DNA from: Branchipolynoe longqiensis
Taxonomy: Eukaryota > Annelida > Polychaeta > Phyllodocida > Polynoidae
NCBI GenBank assembly: GCA_030323885.1
Contig: CM059194.1
Span: forward strand, 26,384,363 to 26,448,362
Reading direction: 5' to 3'
DNA: 64,000 nt
Shown: in pieces, positions 45,301 through 46,649 of the stretch
Layout: each line of letters opens with the position of its first letter
How positions within the stretch are numbered: position 1 is the stretch's first letter
Made by a program: the position numbers and the translations under genes
The notes under the pieces: generated by a model
Told to the model about the DNA's origin: nothing
Database searches by the model: none
Seen by the model: only the letters and a program-made list of their open reading frames with translations

Positions 45301-46472
45301 GAAATTAGCATAATGTGGTACTTATGTCAATTTATGTGTGTATATATGTCATTTCAATTATTGTCTATGAGTTTCTGCTGGCAAGGCTTTCTAGCCTACT
45401 TATTTTACTTCTATATATTGGAGATACATTGGACATGTGATCTTAATTATTCGTTTTATGAACTTTTTTTTGCTTGCCATTATTTTAAAATGTTTTATCA
45501 ATGTTCAGGTTACATTACATATGATATAGTTTAGATTTAATGTGTTTTCTGTTGTATTATTTTAATTGGAGTGACTATTTATGTATCCAGTTATTTCGCA
45601 AAGCTTTTATTTTTGTCATCATAAATAGCTGGGGTGTGATGCGCATGTTATTATTCTATTATTATTATTATTAATTTTATTATTCATTAATCATTAATCA
45701 GTGATGTTTTGTATTATAAATGATTTTTGCAAGTTTGTTTTCCCGTCTTTTGATATTTATATTAAAACTATGCATAAATCCATTGTTATCCATTATCATA
45801 CACAGAGAATCGACTATGAATACAGCCATGTTTCAGGGTACTTTAATTCAATAAACGTCTTCTGCTTACATTCTAAAAACTACGTAAATACTCACATTGA
45901 TCTAACTAATATTGATCTAGTTATATGACACTACTGTTACCGTATTGCTATGGAACTTTTGGGTTACAGAATTTCATTGTGTTACATGCTGCAAATTGTG
46001 TATTCAACACTACCTTATTCTATAAACCTTTTGTGTAAATAACCCTGAATTGAAAAATGGCTGGAAGACCAGTGCTTCGGCACTGACAAAAGACTTATTC
46101 AGTAGAATAAACATATTTACCCCCCAAAAAACGTCCTGGATTTTCGCACTGAAATTTCTGGGAAAGTCCAGGAAAGCCATGGGATTTGATATGTGACACT
46201 GGGCATGAACCCTACTCCTGTGCCTGTGCTCTTTCCTGTAGGGTACACCCTCACGCCCCTCATGGCCGGCAACAGTGGCACGGAGGCTGCCCAGAAGATG
46301 ACGGAGGCGCTGTGTATCGCCGAGTGCACAAAGGTCAATACCTGCCAGAGTGTCGACTTCAACTTTTTCAGCAACCGGTGTTTCCTCCACACCAAGGCGT
46401 CTGGCTGCACACGCAGCCTCATCCACAGGAAGCTGGTCTACCACTACGCAAAGAATGCAGTGATATGTTAGT
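2987..46472 (+). CDS. Multi-module PAN/Apple-like cysteine-rich protein gene (13 exons, 5' partial)
   Basis: The model joins thirteen exons: 2987-3238, 4956-5103, 13889-14028, 17207-17479, 18588-18824, 20720-20861, 22174-22283, 28636-28890, 32890-33126, 40710-40961, 42677-42937, 44431-44691 and 46242-46472. Every internal exon has AG before it and GT after it, and the phases chain without conflict. The product is eleven modules of 75-91 residues sharing a loose pattern: a paired Cys about residue 30-40 (C-x3-C), a Cys 6-8 residues later followed by a hydrophobic or aromatic stretch, a Cys in a C-x-hydrophobic-hydrophobic setting, and a terminal Cys next to the splice site. This resembles PAN/Apple domains, which bind proteins or sugars in secreted proteins. 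Homogeneous phase 1-1 exons are typical of module duplication. The 5' end lies outside the window. Family assignment is by pattern, not by search. Confidence 0.7.
3275..3565 (+). repeat. tRNA-Leu/Ser-like SINE, 5'-truncated copy
   Basis: The copy keeps a B-box-like GGTTCAAACCC and the SINE body (GATACTTATCGCTTCC, TATTAGGATAGGGCAAGG, TGATATGACCTTAGATG) and ends in a CCAACAG-rich tail. The 5' tRNA-like head is missing. The same body occurs at least ten more times in the window in both orientations. Confidence 0.8.
3583..4025 (+). mobile_element. TRIM-like element with tRNA-like LTRs, 5'-truncated copy
   Basis: A truncated first LTR (about 3583-3697) is followed by about 150 bases of internal sequence and a complete second LTR (3851-4025) that begins TGTAGTAGTCTGCACTG. 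The 12 bases before the second LTR form a purine-rich tract (AAGGGGACGAG). Both LTRs contain the tRNA-like segment with the A-box region GGTGTAATG and B box GGTTCGA. The structure matches the complete copy at 7137-7639 in reverse orientation. It has no coding capacity. Confidence 0.75.
4026..4955. other. Intron sequence, no recognised feature
   Basis: This AT-rich intron stretch ends in the exon 2 acceptor. Short ORFs such as 4387-4638 have no recognisable domain and biased low-complexity composition. I see no terminal repeats. Confidence 0.5.
4956..5103 (+). CDS. PAN-like module 2, first half-exon (phase 1 to 2)
   Basis: The acceptor is TTGCTTGTCCTGTAG and the donor is GTAAGT. In phase 1 the exon encodes a half module with the C-x3-C pair (FLCLASC) and TCLGFKY, ending in phase 2 after two bases of a codon. 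The matching second half is at 13889-14028, which starts in phase 2, so an intron of about 8.8 kb full of retroelements splits this module. The same split architecture recurs in module 5, at the same place in the domain. Confidence 0.65.
5135..5484. mobile_element. TTAA-flanked MITE copy
   Basis: The left tip is TTAAAGCTGCATACTCCGAT and the right tip is ATCGGACTATGCAACTT, an inverted repeat of about 20 bp. The interior is AT-rich and non-coding, with conserved landmarks ATTATCTAGATTTGATTC and CTATGGTGTCAGA. At least eight related copies occur in this window, giving a consensus of about 350 bp. TTAA at the ends could be a piggyBac-type target duplication, but no transposase of this family is visible. 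Confidence 0.8.
5608..6296 (-). pseudogene. Non-LTR retrotransposon (LINE) 3' end: C-terminal part of reverse transcriptase
   Basis: The minus-strand frame 6296-5661 (211 aa) is the C-terminal region of a LINE ORF2. It shows the post-RT thumb motif LLYGAEAWT, then ERMGLPSMEDLL, RWTGHLMRM and GRPRLRFRDT, ending in a WRAAVK-type C-terminus. The upstream endonuclease and RT catalytic core are absent, so this is a 5'-truncated insertion. The 3' end carries a GATGAT-type microsatellite tail (about 5611-5624), as in several LINE clades. The clade is not determined. A shorter copy of the same 3' end is at 34118-34215. Confidence 0.8.
7137..7639 (-). mobile_element. Complete TRIM-like miniature LTR element with tRNA-like LTRs
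   Basis: The element is bounded by TG and CA and by a 4-bp target duplication, CTAT, at 7133-7136 and 7640-7643. Two LTRs of 182 bp (7137-7318 and 7458-7639) differ at three positions by eye. The 139-bp interior starts, on the minus strand, with CTGGTTGCCGTGATC (primer-binding-site-like, one base after the LTR) and ends with the purine tract CCAGGGGGACGAG directly before the 3' LTR. Each LTR holds a tRNA-Gln-like segment with A box TGGTGTAATGG and B box GGTTCGAGTCC (GGTTTGAGTCC in the 3' copy). No protein is encoded. Lengths fit terminal-repeat retrotransposons in miniature. Confidence 0.8.
7173..7244 (-). other. tRNA-Gln-like segment in the TRIM 3' LTR
   Basis: On the minus strand the segment starts GCCTAGG and ends with TCTAGGC, which pair as an acceptor stem (six of seven). 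The D-arm TGGTGTAATGGTTAGCAC matches that of animal tRNA-Gln as I know it. The anticodon stem does not pair well, so this is a tRNA-derived Pol III promoter module, not a functional tRNA gene. The equivalent segment of the 5' LTR is at about 7494-7565. Confidence 0.65.
8013..9430 (-). pseudogene. LTR-retrotransposon gag-like region with CCHC zinc knuckle
   Basis: Several overlapping minus-strand frames (9430-9230, 9155-8718, 8769-8401, 8464-8120, 8270-8013) follow one another between the LTR and the protease. They include an alpha-helical, charged segment (MRIRRLRAWKWVQFDWM region) and end with a perfect nucleocapsid-type knuckle, C-x2-C-x4-H-x4-C, at about 8195-8154. The frame changes imply several frameshifts. 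Order LTR-gag-protease matches a Ty3/gypsy-like element. Only the zinc knuckle is a strong diagnostic motif; the rest is assigned by position. Confidence 0.55.
9612..9944 (-). mobile_element. 5' LTR of the gag-protease element
   Basis: On the minus strand the sequence starts TGTAGTAGTCTGTACATGAG and ends GGACTATCACA, giving TG...CA tips over about 333 bp. The next bases are TTGGTGGCGTGACCAG, a plausible primer-binding site beginning TGG. Position upstream of gag supports a 5' LTR. The 3' LTR is missing with the rest of the element. Its first 12 bases equal the start of the TRIM LTRs. Confidence 0.55.
9948..10055 (-). repeat. tRNA-like SINE head fragment
   Basis: The minus strand contains ACGGTGGCCGAATCGGTAG and a B-box-like GGAGTTCAGTTCCCGGTCG, followed by the SINE body start AACCAATGACTTATAAAAA. 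The body is cut off after about 110 bases, at the LTR of the gag-protease element. Confidence 0.7.
10056..10510. mobile_element. MITE with ~80-bp inverted ends (GGTGTCRCGGTTTTAAA)
   Basis: The left end GGTGTCGCGGTTTTAAATC and the reverse complement of the right end, GGTGTCACGGTTTTAAATC, continue matching for about 80 bases through TGCATGC and CAAAATCGAA. A partial second copy of the left end starts at about 10145. The interior frame 10105-10368 is not conserved-looking. The element sits directly against the SINE fragment. Confidence 0.7.
10760..11048 (+). mobile_element. Rearranged TRIM copy with two truncated LTRs
   Basis: A first LTR starts at 10760 with TGTAGTAGTCTGCACTG and is cut at about 10890 after the A-box region. 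It is joined directly to the last ~40 internal bases and the purine tract AGGGGGACGAG, and a second LTR begins at about 10930. The second is cut at about 11048. The 3' part of one LTR and the 5' part of the interior have been deleted, as expected from mispaired recombination. Confidence 0.7.
11049..11690. other. Pyrimidine-rich low-complexity intron sequence
   Basis: Bases 11110-11360 are rich in CCTC and TTTTCTC, including a poly-C run near 11339-11348. Small frames here (11077-11316, 11441-11632) are compositional. No gene or terminal repeat is apparent. Confidence 0.5.
11783..12410. mobile_element. hAT-like MITE with internal 203-bp tandem repeat
   Basis: The left end CAGAGAGCGTGTATATAGAT and the reverse complement of the right end, CAGAGAGCTTGTATATAGAT, match and continue through GAGAGGGACAAC. 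GTAATAT is found on both outer sides. CAGAG-type tips and a 7-8 bp duplication suggest hAT, but no transposase is present. The interior has two tandem units beginning GCAAACTCAAGGCATTGTC at about 11896 and 12099. Confidence 0.7.
12781..13331 (+). mobile_element. LTR-like repeat of the TGTAAAATATTC family, copy 1
   Basis: The repeat starts near TGTAAAATATTCTG and ends GGACTTTACA. It shares CATATAATAATAAACC-type promoter/poly(A) sequence, TTGTATTGATTTCA and the CACAGATTC end with copies at 47423-47944 (minus) and 52416-52924 (plus). It has no ORF and interrupts the minisatellite. It is probably a solo LTR; the exact edges are uncertain here. Confidence 0.55.
13432..13888. other. Intron sequence upstream of exon 3
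   Basis: No terminal repeats or domains are seen. The overlapping small frames on both strands at 13327-13676 are unsupported. The segment ends in the pyrimidine-rich acceptor GCGCTTCTGTTTCCAG. Confidence 0.45.
13889..14028 (+). CDS. PAN-like module 2, second half-exon (phase 2 to 1)
   Basis: The acceptor GCTTCTGTTTCCAG and donor GTAAGC bracket 140 bases open in phase 2. The product contains RCTLYQKG, LIVCGAPV and a terminal VCR at the splice site, the second half of a PAN-like module. Joined to 4956-5103 it restores a module of about 96 residues with the standard Cys order. Shadow frames on the minus strand (13859-14047) have no support. Confidence 0.65.
14029..17206. other. Long intron with dispersed repeats, no gene
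   Basis: Bases 14309-14530 start TGTAGTAAGTAGTCTGTACAT, close to the gag-protease LTR start, and could be part of a related solo LTR; the end is unclear. A poly-G run is at 14916-14927. A repeat shared with about 28935-28995 (TTAAGTCTAATGACTTG) lies near 15007. About 15660-16130 is AT-rich and featureless. The remainder contains the foldback-like repeat listed separately. Confidence 0.5.
16180..16760. repeat. Foldback-like GGCGGCG/AATATCG repeat
   Basis: Segments such as GCTCGCCGGCAACAGGCTCA, GCTATTTGCCAATATCG and TTAATATCG with CGATTTTAGGGTT occur in direct and inverted order within the region. Related sequence is present at about 19180-19410 and 26925-27300. It looks like a nested, palindrome-rich repeat family without coding capacity. 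Confidence 0.6.
17207..17479 (+). CDS. PAN-like module 3 exon (phase 1-1, 91 codons)
   Basis: The exon follows GTTTCGTTCCGTAG and ends at GTAAGT. In phase 1 it encodes LANFFLTTTN at the start, then CGILCVESAVCASF (C-x3-C and the next Cys), SKCWHHNSEVHEC and a terminal SSC at the splice site. It is the longest single-exon module. The imperfect acceptor tract is TTTCGG-repetitive. Two shadow frames on the same strand read through the donor but diverge from the module pattern. Confidence 0.7.
17590..17765 (-). repeat. tRNA-like SINE fragments
   Basis: Reverse-oriented SINE body (TGCCGAGCGCCAGGC, GACAAGTATCAATTTT) at 17590-17690 is followed by the family's characteristic 3' end TTGTTGTTTTACGTCCTAGC at about 17710-17765. 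The two parts appear to be separate fragments. Confidence 0.65.
17943..18210. mobile_element. TTAA MITE copy, left part
   Basis: The left tip TTAAAGCCGTATAGTCCGAT and the body landmarks TTAGATTAGATTCTAC and CTATGGTGTCAGA are present. The right tip is missing; a minus-strand SINE begins at about 18212. A separate inverted left-end fragment lies at 18495-18560. Confidence 0.75.
18212..18494 (-). repeat. tRNA-like SINE copy
   Basis: On the minus strand it keeps the body from the B-box-like GATTCGAACCCTGG to the 3' end CTACAACAACCAACC. It is flanked on both sides by pieces of TTAA MITE, so the SINE joined or entered that element. Confidence 0.75.
18495..18560 (-). mobile_element. TTAA MITE end fragment next to exon 18588
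   Basis: The reverse complement reads ACTTAAAGCGACAGTC and then GATTTGATTCTACTTATC, the left end of the MITE family. It ends 27 bases before the acceptor of module 4, so it may supply the branch-point region of that intron. Confidence 0.65.
18588..18824 (+). CDS. PAN-like module 4 exon (phase 1-1, 79 codons)
   Basis: The likely acceptor is ATGAATAATTCAG and the donor is GTAAGT. In phase 1 the exon encodes a module with MTACLALCDAAVACRGIFW (C-x3-C plus next Cys), NTCTMDS, TGNCPAP and a terminal NC. The pyrimidine tract before the acceptor is weak. An ATG frame begins a few codons upstream of the acceptor, but the module pattern and phase agreement favour an internal exon. Confidence 0.65.
18961..19526. 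mobile_element. MITE/foldback element with GTGTTTACACGGGC ends
   Basis: The left end AAAGCTGTGTTTACACGGGC and the reverse complement of the right end, AAGCCGTGTTTACACGGGC, match; subterminal motifs TTCGCTTCATATGAATCGC recur on both arms in inverted orientation. The centre holds the GGCGGCG/AATATCG repeat family. No coding capacity is seen. Confidence 0.7.
19581..19929. mobile_element. TTAA MITE copy (near full length)
   Basis: Left tip TTAAAGCTGTATAGTCCGAT and right tip ATCGGAATATGCAACTTTAA are inverted repeats. The body carries the family landmarks AATTTTCAAAACC and CTATGGTGTCAGAG. Length is 349 bp. Confidence 0.85.
19990..20690. repeat. Dispersed repeat related to 42160-42540, with microsatellites
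   Basis: The end GTCCAGCAATGACACCGAAT followed by a GAGCGA...TCGCTCATTC palindrome matches CCCCAGCAATGACACCAACT and the same palindrome at about 42470-42515. Poly-C, CA and CAC arrays fill 20498-20583. The nature of the repeat (LTR end or MITE) is not resolved. Confidence 0.5.
20720..20861 (+). CDS. PAN-like module 5, first half-exon (phase 1 to 2)
   Basis: The acceptor is TTGTTTACGCAG and the donor is GTAAGG. In phase 1 the exon encodes GFMTSMENS, then EAACLQDCQTNSATCRAAVW, the C-x3-C pair and next Cys of the module, and ends in phase 2. The second half is at 22174-22283. A full-length tRNA-like SINE starts about 20 bases after the donor. Confidence 0.65.
20884..21220 (+). repeat. Near full-length tRNA-like SINE
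   Basis: The head GGCGTCATGGCCGAATCGGT resembles the D-arm of a type II (Leu/Ser) tRNA. The body runs through CACTCGGCATTATTAGGATA and TGATATGACCTTAGATG to a CTCCAACAACCAACC tail. The B box is degenerate (GGGATTTCGGCTCC). Confidence 0.8.
21788..22137. mobile_element. TTAA MITE copy next to exon 22174
   Basis: Tips are TTAAAGCTGCATAAACCGAT and ATCGGACTATGCAACTTTAA, with the usual body landmarks. Length is 350 bp. It ends 36 bases before the next exon, so the intron's 3' end is largely MITE-derived. Confidence 0.85.
22174..22283 (+). CDS. PAN-like module 5, second half-exon (phase 2 to 1)
   Basis: The acceptor is GATTGCTTCTGTGACAG and the donor is GTGAGT. The product is a short second half with SVCGRLTG, VACTSAARTAL and a terminal SCC at the splice site. 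With 20720-20861 it makes a module of about 84 residues. The 5' boundary is certain to within one base. The long-TIR element begins about 40 bases after the donor. Confidence 0.6.
23030..23345. repeat. ~39-bp minisatellite inside the long-TIR element
   Basis: About eight units of the type TACATTGTTAAAAGCAGC followed by AGCACTATCAGTGTATAC occur in a row. The small frame at 23106-23315 is only this repeat translated. Confidence 0.8.
23536..25720 (+). pseudogene. Decayed PIN-like nuclease plus CXC-domain protein gene of the long-TIR element
   Basis: Collinear plus-strand fragments in changing frames give one protein of roughly 700 residues. In order they show a unique N-terminus (23536-23775), a conserved-looking EQVLMRAIKTSGGLTRGCG segment (about 23920), a PIN/FEN-like part with FVVDGGHLLHS (about 24560) and TVVFDGPPS (about 24685), then VVLVGTDTDLLVML (about 24950). 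The C-terminus (about 25575-25680) is tesmin/TSO1-like CXC: CNCKAG...CGCRQAG..CSAMCSQC. The Asp-rich motifs suit a metal-dependent nuclease and CXC modules bind DNA. At least four frameshifts and stops show it is dead. I recognise this combination as a dispersed invertebrate family but know no name for it. Confidence 0.65.
26197..26770. mobile_element. TTAA MITE copy carrying a nested insertion
   Basis: Left tip TTAAAGTTGCAAAGTCCGAT and right tip ATCGGACTATGCAACTT are present. The body is split at about 26275-26430 by a different repeat that includes TATTACACGCGATAACGG and a poly-G run, related to 33965-34110. A smaller extra segment is at about 26515-26555. Confidence 0.75.
26817..27461. mobile_element. 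Foldback-like element with AAATCGCAAACCC ends
   Basis: The left end CCGGTGTGGCAGTAAATCGC and the reverse complement of the right end, CCGGTGTAGCAGGAAATCGC, match, and the hexamer-like motif AATCGCAAACCC recurs many times on both arms in both orientations. The centre contains the GGCGGCG/AATATCG family in inverted halves. ORFs at 27165-27579 are translations of these repeats. Confidence 0.75.
27462..28364. other. Intron sequence without recognised gene
   Basis: An AT-rich stretch with one stray unit related to the following minisatellite (CCCATCTAATGTAACAAAC near 27777). No domains or terminal repeats are seen. Confidence 0.45.
28365..28505. repeat. 32-bp minisatellite (CCCCAACGAATGCAACAAAC)
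   Basis: About five units of TTTCCCCAACGAATGCAAC followed by AAACAAAAATAAG occur in a row, about 130 bases before the module 6 exon. Minus-strand frames at 28243-28510 are this repeat translated. Confidence 0.8.
28636..28890 (+). CDS. PAN-like module 6 exon (phase 1-1, 85 codons)
   Basis: The acceptor is TGACTGATTTTCTAG and the donor is GTAGGT. In phase 1 the exon encodes AYTIAGFTKTD, then VACQVACAADSTCVGIDW (C-x3-C plus the next Cys), AAKCWFHTEAKGGC, and TCCNYYVKTSTIC up to the splice site. The CC-x2-Y motif near the end is shared with modules 9 and 10. It is one of the best preserved examples of the module pattern. The open frame continues into the intron by chance. Confidence 0.75.
28891..30250. 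other. Intron with SINE fragment and polypyrimidine tract
   Basis: A plus-strand SINE body without head is at about 29560-29775. It runs into CTCCTT/TTC-rich sequence at 29788-29985, which makes Ser/Leu/Pro-rich false frames. A repeat shared with about 14970-15040 is at 28935-28995. Otherwise nothing is recognised. Confidence 0.55.
30257..30597 (-). repeat. Full-length tRNA-Leu/Ser-like SINE
   Basis: On the minus strand the head is GACGGGATGGCCGAATGAGT with GGGTTCGAGTCCCGG as B box and a long variable-arm region between. The body and the end, ACGTAAAACAACAACAAAC, are complete. It serves as a reference copy for the family (about 340 bp). Confidence 0.85.
30677..30795 (+). CDS. Possible orphan terminal exon (speculative)
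   Basis: An acceptor-like TCTCACTCAAAATAG is followed in phase 1 by about 39 open codons with unbiased composition (QHCALEAQPAPQ, EVAFDAWSSF) ending in TAA. It lacks the Cys pattern of the modules and lies between modules 6 and 7. It could be an alternative last exon, a fragment of another gene or chance. I have no domain match. Confidence 0.15.
31086..31619. mobile_element. MITE with TTCCATATA-type ends, copy 2
   Basis: The left end AAAGCTAATTCCATATATGC and the reverse complement of the right end, AAGCTAAAATTCCATATAC, match. The interior repeats the CATTTGCCGCATTCGCA and TTTACATGCTTTTC segments of the copy at 2334-2789. It is non-coding. Confidence 0.7.
31896..32363. mobile_element. MITE with GTATTCGATTA ends
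   Basis: The left end GTATTCGATTATCAAGAC with CGGGTCAC and the reverse complement of the right end, GTATTCGATTAATCGACTT with GGGTCAC, are inverted repeats of about 35 bp. The interior has no gene. Confidence 0.65.
32464..32570 (-). repeat. Inverted copy of the GGGTAACCCGTATC intron repeat
   Basis: The segment CAGACCTGCCACATGATACA through GGTGTTATTTTTAGTGG is the reverse complement of intron sequence repeated at 2040-2240 and 2890-2945. It shows that part of the module 1 duplication unit is a dispersed repeat. Confidence 0.6.
32890..33126 (+). CDS. PAN-like module 7 exon (phase 1-1, 79 codons)
   Basis: The acceptor CCGTCCGTCTCTGCAG is strong and the donor is GTACGT. In phase 1 the exon encodes DVENGYTLSRDVKML, LTCQAACDAGNTCEGYDF (C-x3-C plus next Cys), NQCYLYTKTNVCG, TCSGCNSYRN and a terminal EC. 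The pattern and GC-rich codon use agree with modules 6, 10 and 11. The reading frame continues by chance into a solo TRIM LTR located 65 bases after the donor. Confidence 0.75.
33192..33366 (+). mobile_element. Solo LTR of the TRIM family
   Basis: A diverged LTR contains GGTCTGCACTGACCTCTCAA, the A-box region GGTGTAATGGTTAGAAC and a mutated B box (GTTTTCGATTC), and ends with CACCCCCCACAACA. No internal region is present, so it is probably a product of LTR-LTR recombination. Confidence 0.65.
33367..33500. repeat. TA-rich microsatellite
   Basis: Runs of TATATATG and TATATA fill about 33418-33498 and produce Ile-Tyr false frames. Confidence 0.85.
33501..34110. other. Intron with CGCGTGTAATAAG repeat and poly-C
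   Basis: Bases 33965-34110 carry GATGAGACCGCTATCGCGTG, a poly-C run and ACTCCACTCGC. They are related to the insertion at 26275-26430 and to the palindromic ACTCCACTCCCTCGGAAGTG near 34950. No gene is seen. Confidence 0.5.
34118..34215 (-). mobile_element. LINE 3'-end fragment with ATC tail
   Basis: The sequence GGTTGCAATGCAACAAAGAC through CTCTCAGCCATGAG matches the 3' end of the LINE at 5608-5700, including the ATC repeat tail at 34120-34150. Only the terminal ~100 bases remain. Confidence 0.7.
34478..34800 (-). repeat. Near full-length tRNA-like SINE
   Basis: It contains the family body, the B-box-like GGGTTCAAACCCTGG and the head with GGCCGACTGAGTTAGAGC, in reverse orientation, ending with GGACATAAAACAACAACAAAC. 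Confidence 0.8.
35191..35428 (-). repeat. Terminal direct repeat of the Ngaro element, left copy
   Basis: It starts GAGCAGCAGGGAGGACGGC and ends GCGAGCATTACGACC. It matches 40158-40395 with only a few differences visible (for example AAAGCTGAG against AAATCTGAG). A 34-bp sequence, AATTGGACAGGTCCCAT followed by GCCCAGCCTCACTGCTG, lies directly outside it. Confidence 0.8.
35668..36588 (-). CDS. Tyrosine recombinase of the Ngaro-like element
   Basis: This 306-residue frame has the tyrosine recombinase fold signature: GMLRQSNLL with the first catalytic Arg, LCPVAAW, the HSLRRGAAQ box with catalytic His and Arg, then GTWTSEAVHAYV with the candidate nucleophile Tyr. Such enzymes integrate the circular DNA copy without a DDE integrase. 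A poly-G tract (36345-36389) inserts about 15 consecutive Gly between the N-terminal and catalytic domains; it keeps the frame here but may be a length-unstable or mis-assembled run. Frames on the plus strand (35755-36639 and others) are shadows of this GC-rich gene. Confidence 0.85.
36344..36389. repeat. Poly-C homopolymer within the recombinase gene
   Basis: A run of more than 40 C residues interrupts the recombinase coding strand as poly-G. It lies in the linker between domains and may be a sequencing or assembly artefact, because its true length is hard to determine. Confidence 0.85.
36687..38744 (-). pseudogene. Reverse transcriptase-RNase H of the Ngaro-like element (one in-frame stop)
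   Basis: A single minus-strand frame runs from 38744 to 36687 with one stop, at 38069-38067 just upstream of the RT core. The N-terminal part is Pro-rich; then come RRVIVDLSYPLGASVN, SADISRAYHQL, the LPFGCRSSG segment and the catalytic YVDDF (about 37590). RNase H follows, with ECDSCLTGGG and HELEAVN, but the position expected to read TDN reads TNN (about 36965), losing a catalytic Asp. The C-terminal ADALSHAH motif is present. The stop and the changed RNase H residue suggest the copy is recently inactivated. Confidence 0.85.
38930..39904 (-). CDS. Gag-like ORF1 of the Ngaro-like element
   Basis: This 324-residue open frame has a Pro/Ala-rich N-terminus, a helical central region with PSFPAYSIPGLLHHTL and FTWVADGRLPHGWHDQ, and a C-terminal Cys/His cluster: CNAWNR..SC followed by HTCAYCANVHKVLTMHSEDVC. 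Similar clusters end the ORF1 proteins of DIRS/Ngaro elements and probably bind nucleic acid. It precedes the RT ORF on the same strand with about 185 bases between. Overlapping plus-strand frames are shadows. Confidence 0.75.
   Translation of the reverse strand: MDALESGCAQGPPMTPPPAPRRGAAYATPPVPPPPATASGGACPPPPPQPTLPGAVHPQYERYSRLATQPSAAPPPAYLQDVVEHSPASAADAVRAILASAEAQHSVRRQGIPPEYLFPSDLVERGPERKPVKRGEATKDEYSLALVTLISHPSFPAYSIPGLLHHTLTVLRDNLVYPWPTVRNYSETIFTWVADGRLPHGWHDQVALGLVRVDSLTVHAHQATATPARAADPARPRPQPRAQADNRVSDSRDLHGAPCNAWNRNPTSCTQATPGEAHGQGGARQRHTCAYCANVHKVLTMHSEDVCMAKRARERATPATSGDF
40158..40395 (-). repeat. Terminal direct repeat of the Ngaro element, right copy
   Basis: Same sequence and orientation as 35191-35428. 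The 34-bp AATTGGACAGGTCCCAT sequence follows it immediately and then grades into the minisatellite at 40430-40670. Confidence 0.8.
40396..40690. repeat. ~47-bp minisatellite upstream of exon 40710
   Basis: About six units of the type GTACCGTTGAAACAAGGGGA followed by CAGGTTCCCCAGCCCACCC are arrayed head to tail. A degenerate last unit (GGTACCATCAAAGACAATG) ends about 20 bases before the module 8 acceptor. The unit resembles the 34-bp sequence that flanks both sides of the Ngaro element. Confidence 0.85.
40710..40961 (+). CDS. PAN-like module 8 exon (phase 1-1, 84 codons)
   Basis: The acceptor is ATGATCCATTTCAG and the donor GTAGGG. In phase 1 the exon encodes MFANSKIVGGSVVAS, SVQECAKQCQLSTSCKGFDF (C-x3-C plus next Cys), LQPCWLHYATVC, NHYRTRNVVC and two more codons. 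It lies directly after the 47-bp minisatellite. The frame at 40727-41122 on the minus strand is a shadow. Confidence 0.75.
41085..41408 (-). repeat. Near full-length tRNA-like SINE
   Basis: The minus strand shows the head CACGGTGGCTGAATCGGTAG, the B-box-like region GGTTCCCGGTCGAG, the whole body and the tail CTCCAACAACCAACC. It sits about 120 bases after the module 8 donor. Confidence 0.8.
41435..41800. repeat. CAT/CAC trinucleotide-rich tract
   Basis: Nearly continuous ATC, ACC and CGT triplets give His-, Ser/Pro- and Asp/Gly-rich false frames on both strands. A SINE tail fragment (AAGACGTAAAACTCCAACAACC) interrupts it at about 41537. Confidence 0.85.
41801..42676. other. Intron with a dispersed repeat
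   Basis: Bases 42160-42540 contain the repeat also found at about 19990-20690. A CACACA stretch is at 42637-42657 just before the module 9 acceptor. No gene is recognised. Confidence 0.5.
42677..42937 (+). CDS. PAN-like module 9 exon (phase 1-1, 87 codons)
   Basis: The acceptor is GGCCTCCCCACTTTAG and the donor GTACTT. In phase 1 the exon encodes TPSWGNIEQNSHTIG, VECIKMCATAPAALNCAGVDY (C-x3-C and a later Cys), RKCYLVTRVKACG, DTCCDRIVLPTGC and three more codons. The spacing to the third Cys is one or two residues longer than in the other modules. Codon use is less GC-biased than in neighbouring exons. Confidence 0.75.
42938..43380. other. Intron sequence, diverged tandem copies
   Basis: The block GTCATATTCAATC or AATACTCATATTCGAT with ACAAACT recurs two or three times about 130-150 bases apart, suggesting old tandem duplication. 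A similar segment is near 59865-59945. No gene is seen. Confidence 0.45.
43383..44430. repeat. 31-bp minisatellite abutting and including the module 10 splice acceptor
   Basis: About 34 imperfect units contain CTTTAAACCGACAGTGACC followed by TTGCTACTGGCC. The last unit reads CTTTATGCCGACAG and then TGACCGGG; its AG is the acceptor of module 10 and TGACC are the first exon bases. The array fills the whole 3' part of the intron. Confidence 0.9.
44431..44691 (+). CDS. PAN-like module 10 exon (phase 1-1, 87 codons)
   Basis: The acceptor ACCCTTTATGCCGACAG is supplied by the minisatellite and the donor is GTAGGT. In phase 1 the exon encodes VTGYVEATQLHRLHG, SACGVACKADPMCGGFDF (C-x3-C plus next Cys), SECWMHSRTQEC, NGCCDHYVKQTTC and eight further residues. 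It is the clearest match to module 6, sharing the CC-x2-YVK motif. Shadow frames on the minus strand (44388-44605) have no support. Confidence 0.75.
44692..46241. other. AT-rich intron before the last exon
   Basis: A SINE tail fragment (GGTTTTACGTCCTAGCAAA) is at 44711-44740. A TA microsatellite is at about 45160-45184, and three or four copies of AATTAGCATAATGTGCCG lie at 45250-45315. Small Ile/Tyr/Phe-rich frames at 45067-45928 are compositional. Nothing else is recognised. Confidence 0.5.
46242..46472 (+). CDS. PAN-like module 11 exon, probable C-terminal exon
   Basis: The strong acceptor TGTGCTCTTTCCTGTAG opens a phase-1 frame encoding GYTLTPLMAGN, ALCIAECTKVNTCQSVDF (C-x3-C plus next Cys), NRCFLHTKASGC, and YHYAKNAVIC followed directly by TAG. 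In all other modules the frame passes the terminal Cys into a donor. Here either the stop ends the protein or a donor GTTAGT at 46467 splits the Cys codon in phase 1. No later module is found in 17 kb, which favours a terminal exon. No clear AATAAA follows closely. Confidence 0.65.
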
Positions 46473-46649
46473 GAACCAATCCCAGCCCCCTCCCCCTTTT
46501 GTGAACCAATCCCAGCCCCCCCCCTTTTAACCCTCCCCCCACCTCCCCCCCCCACCAAGCTGCCCTCCCCAAGTCAAAGCCAGTACAGAAAGGCAGACAC
46601 ATCATCCACCGAAGCATATAACCCAGTGCTGGGAGAAATCATGCACGCG

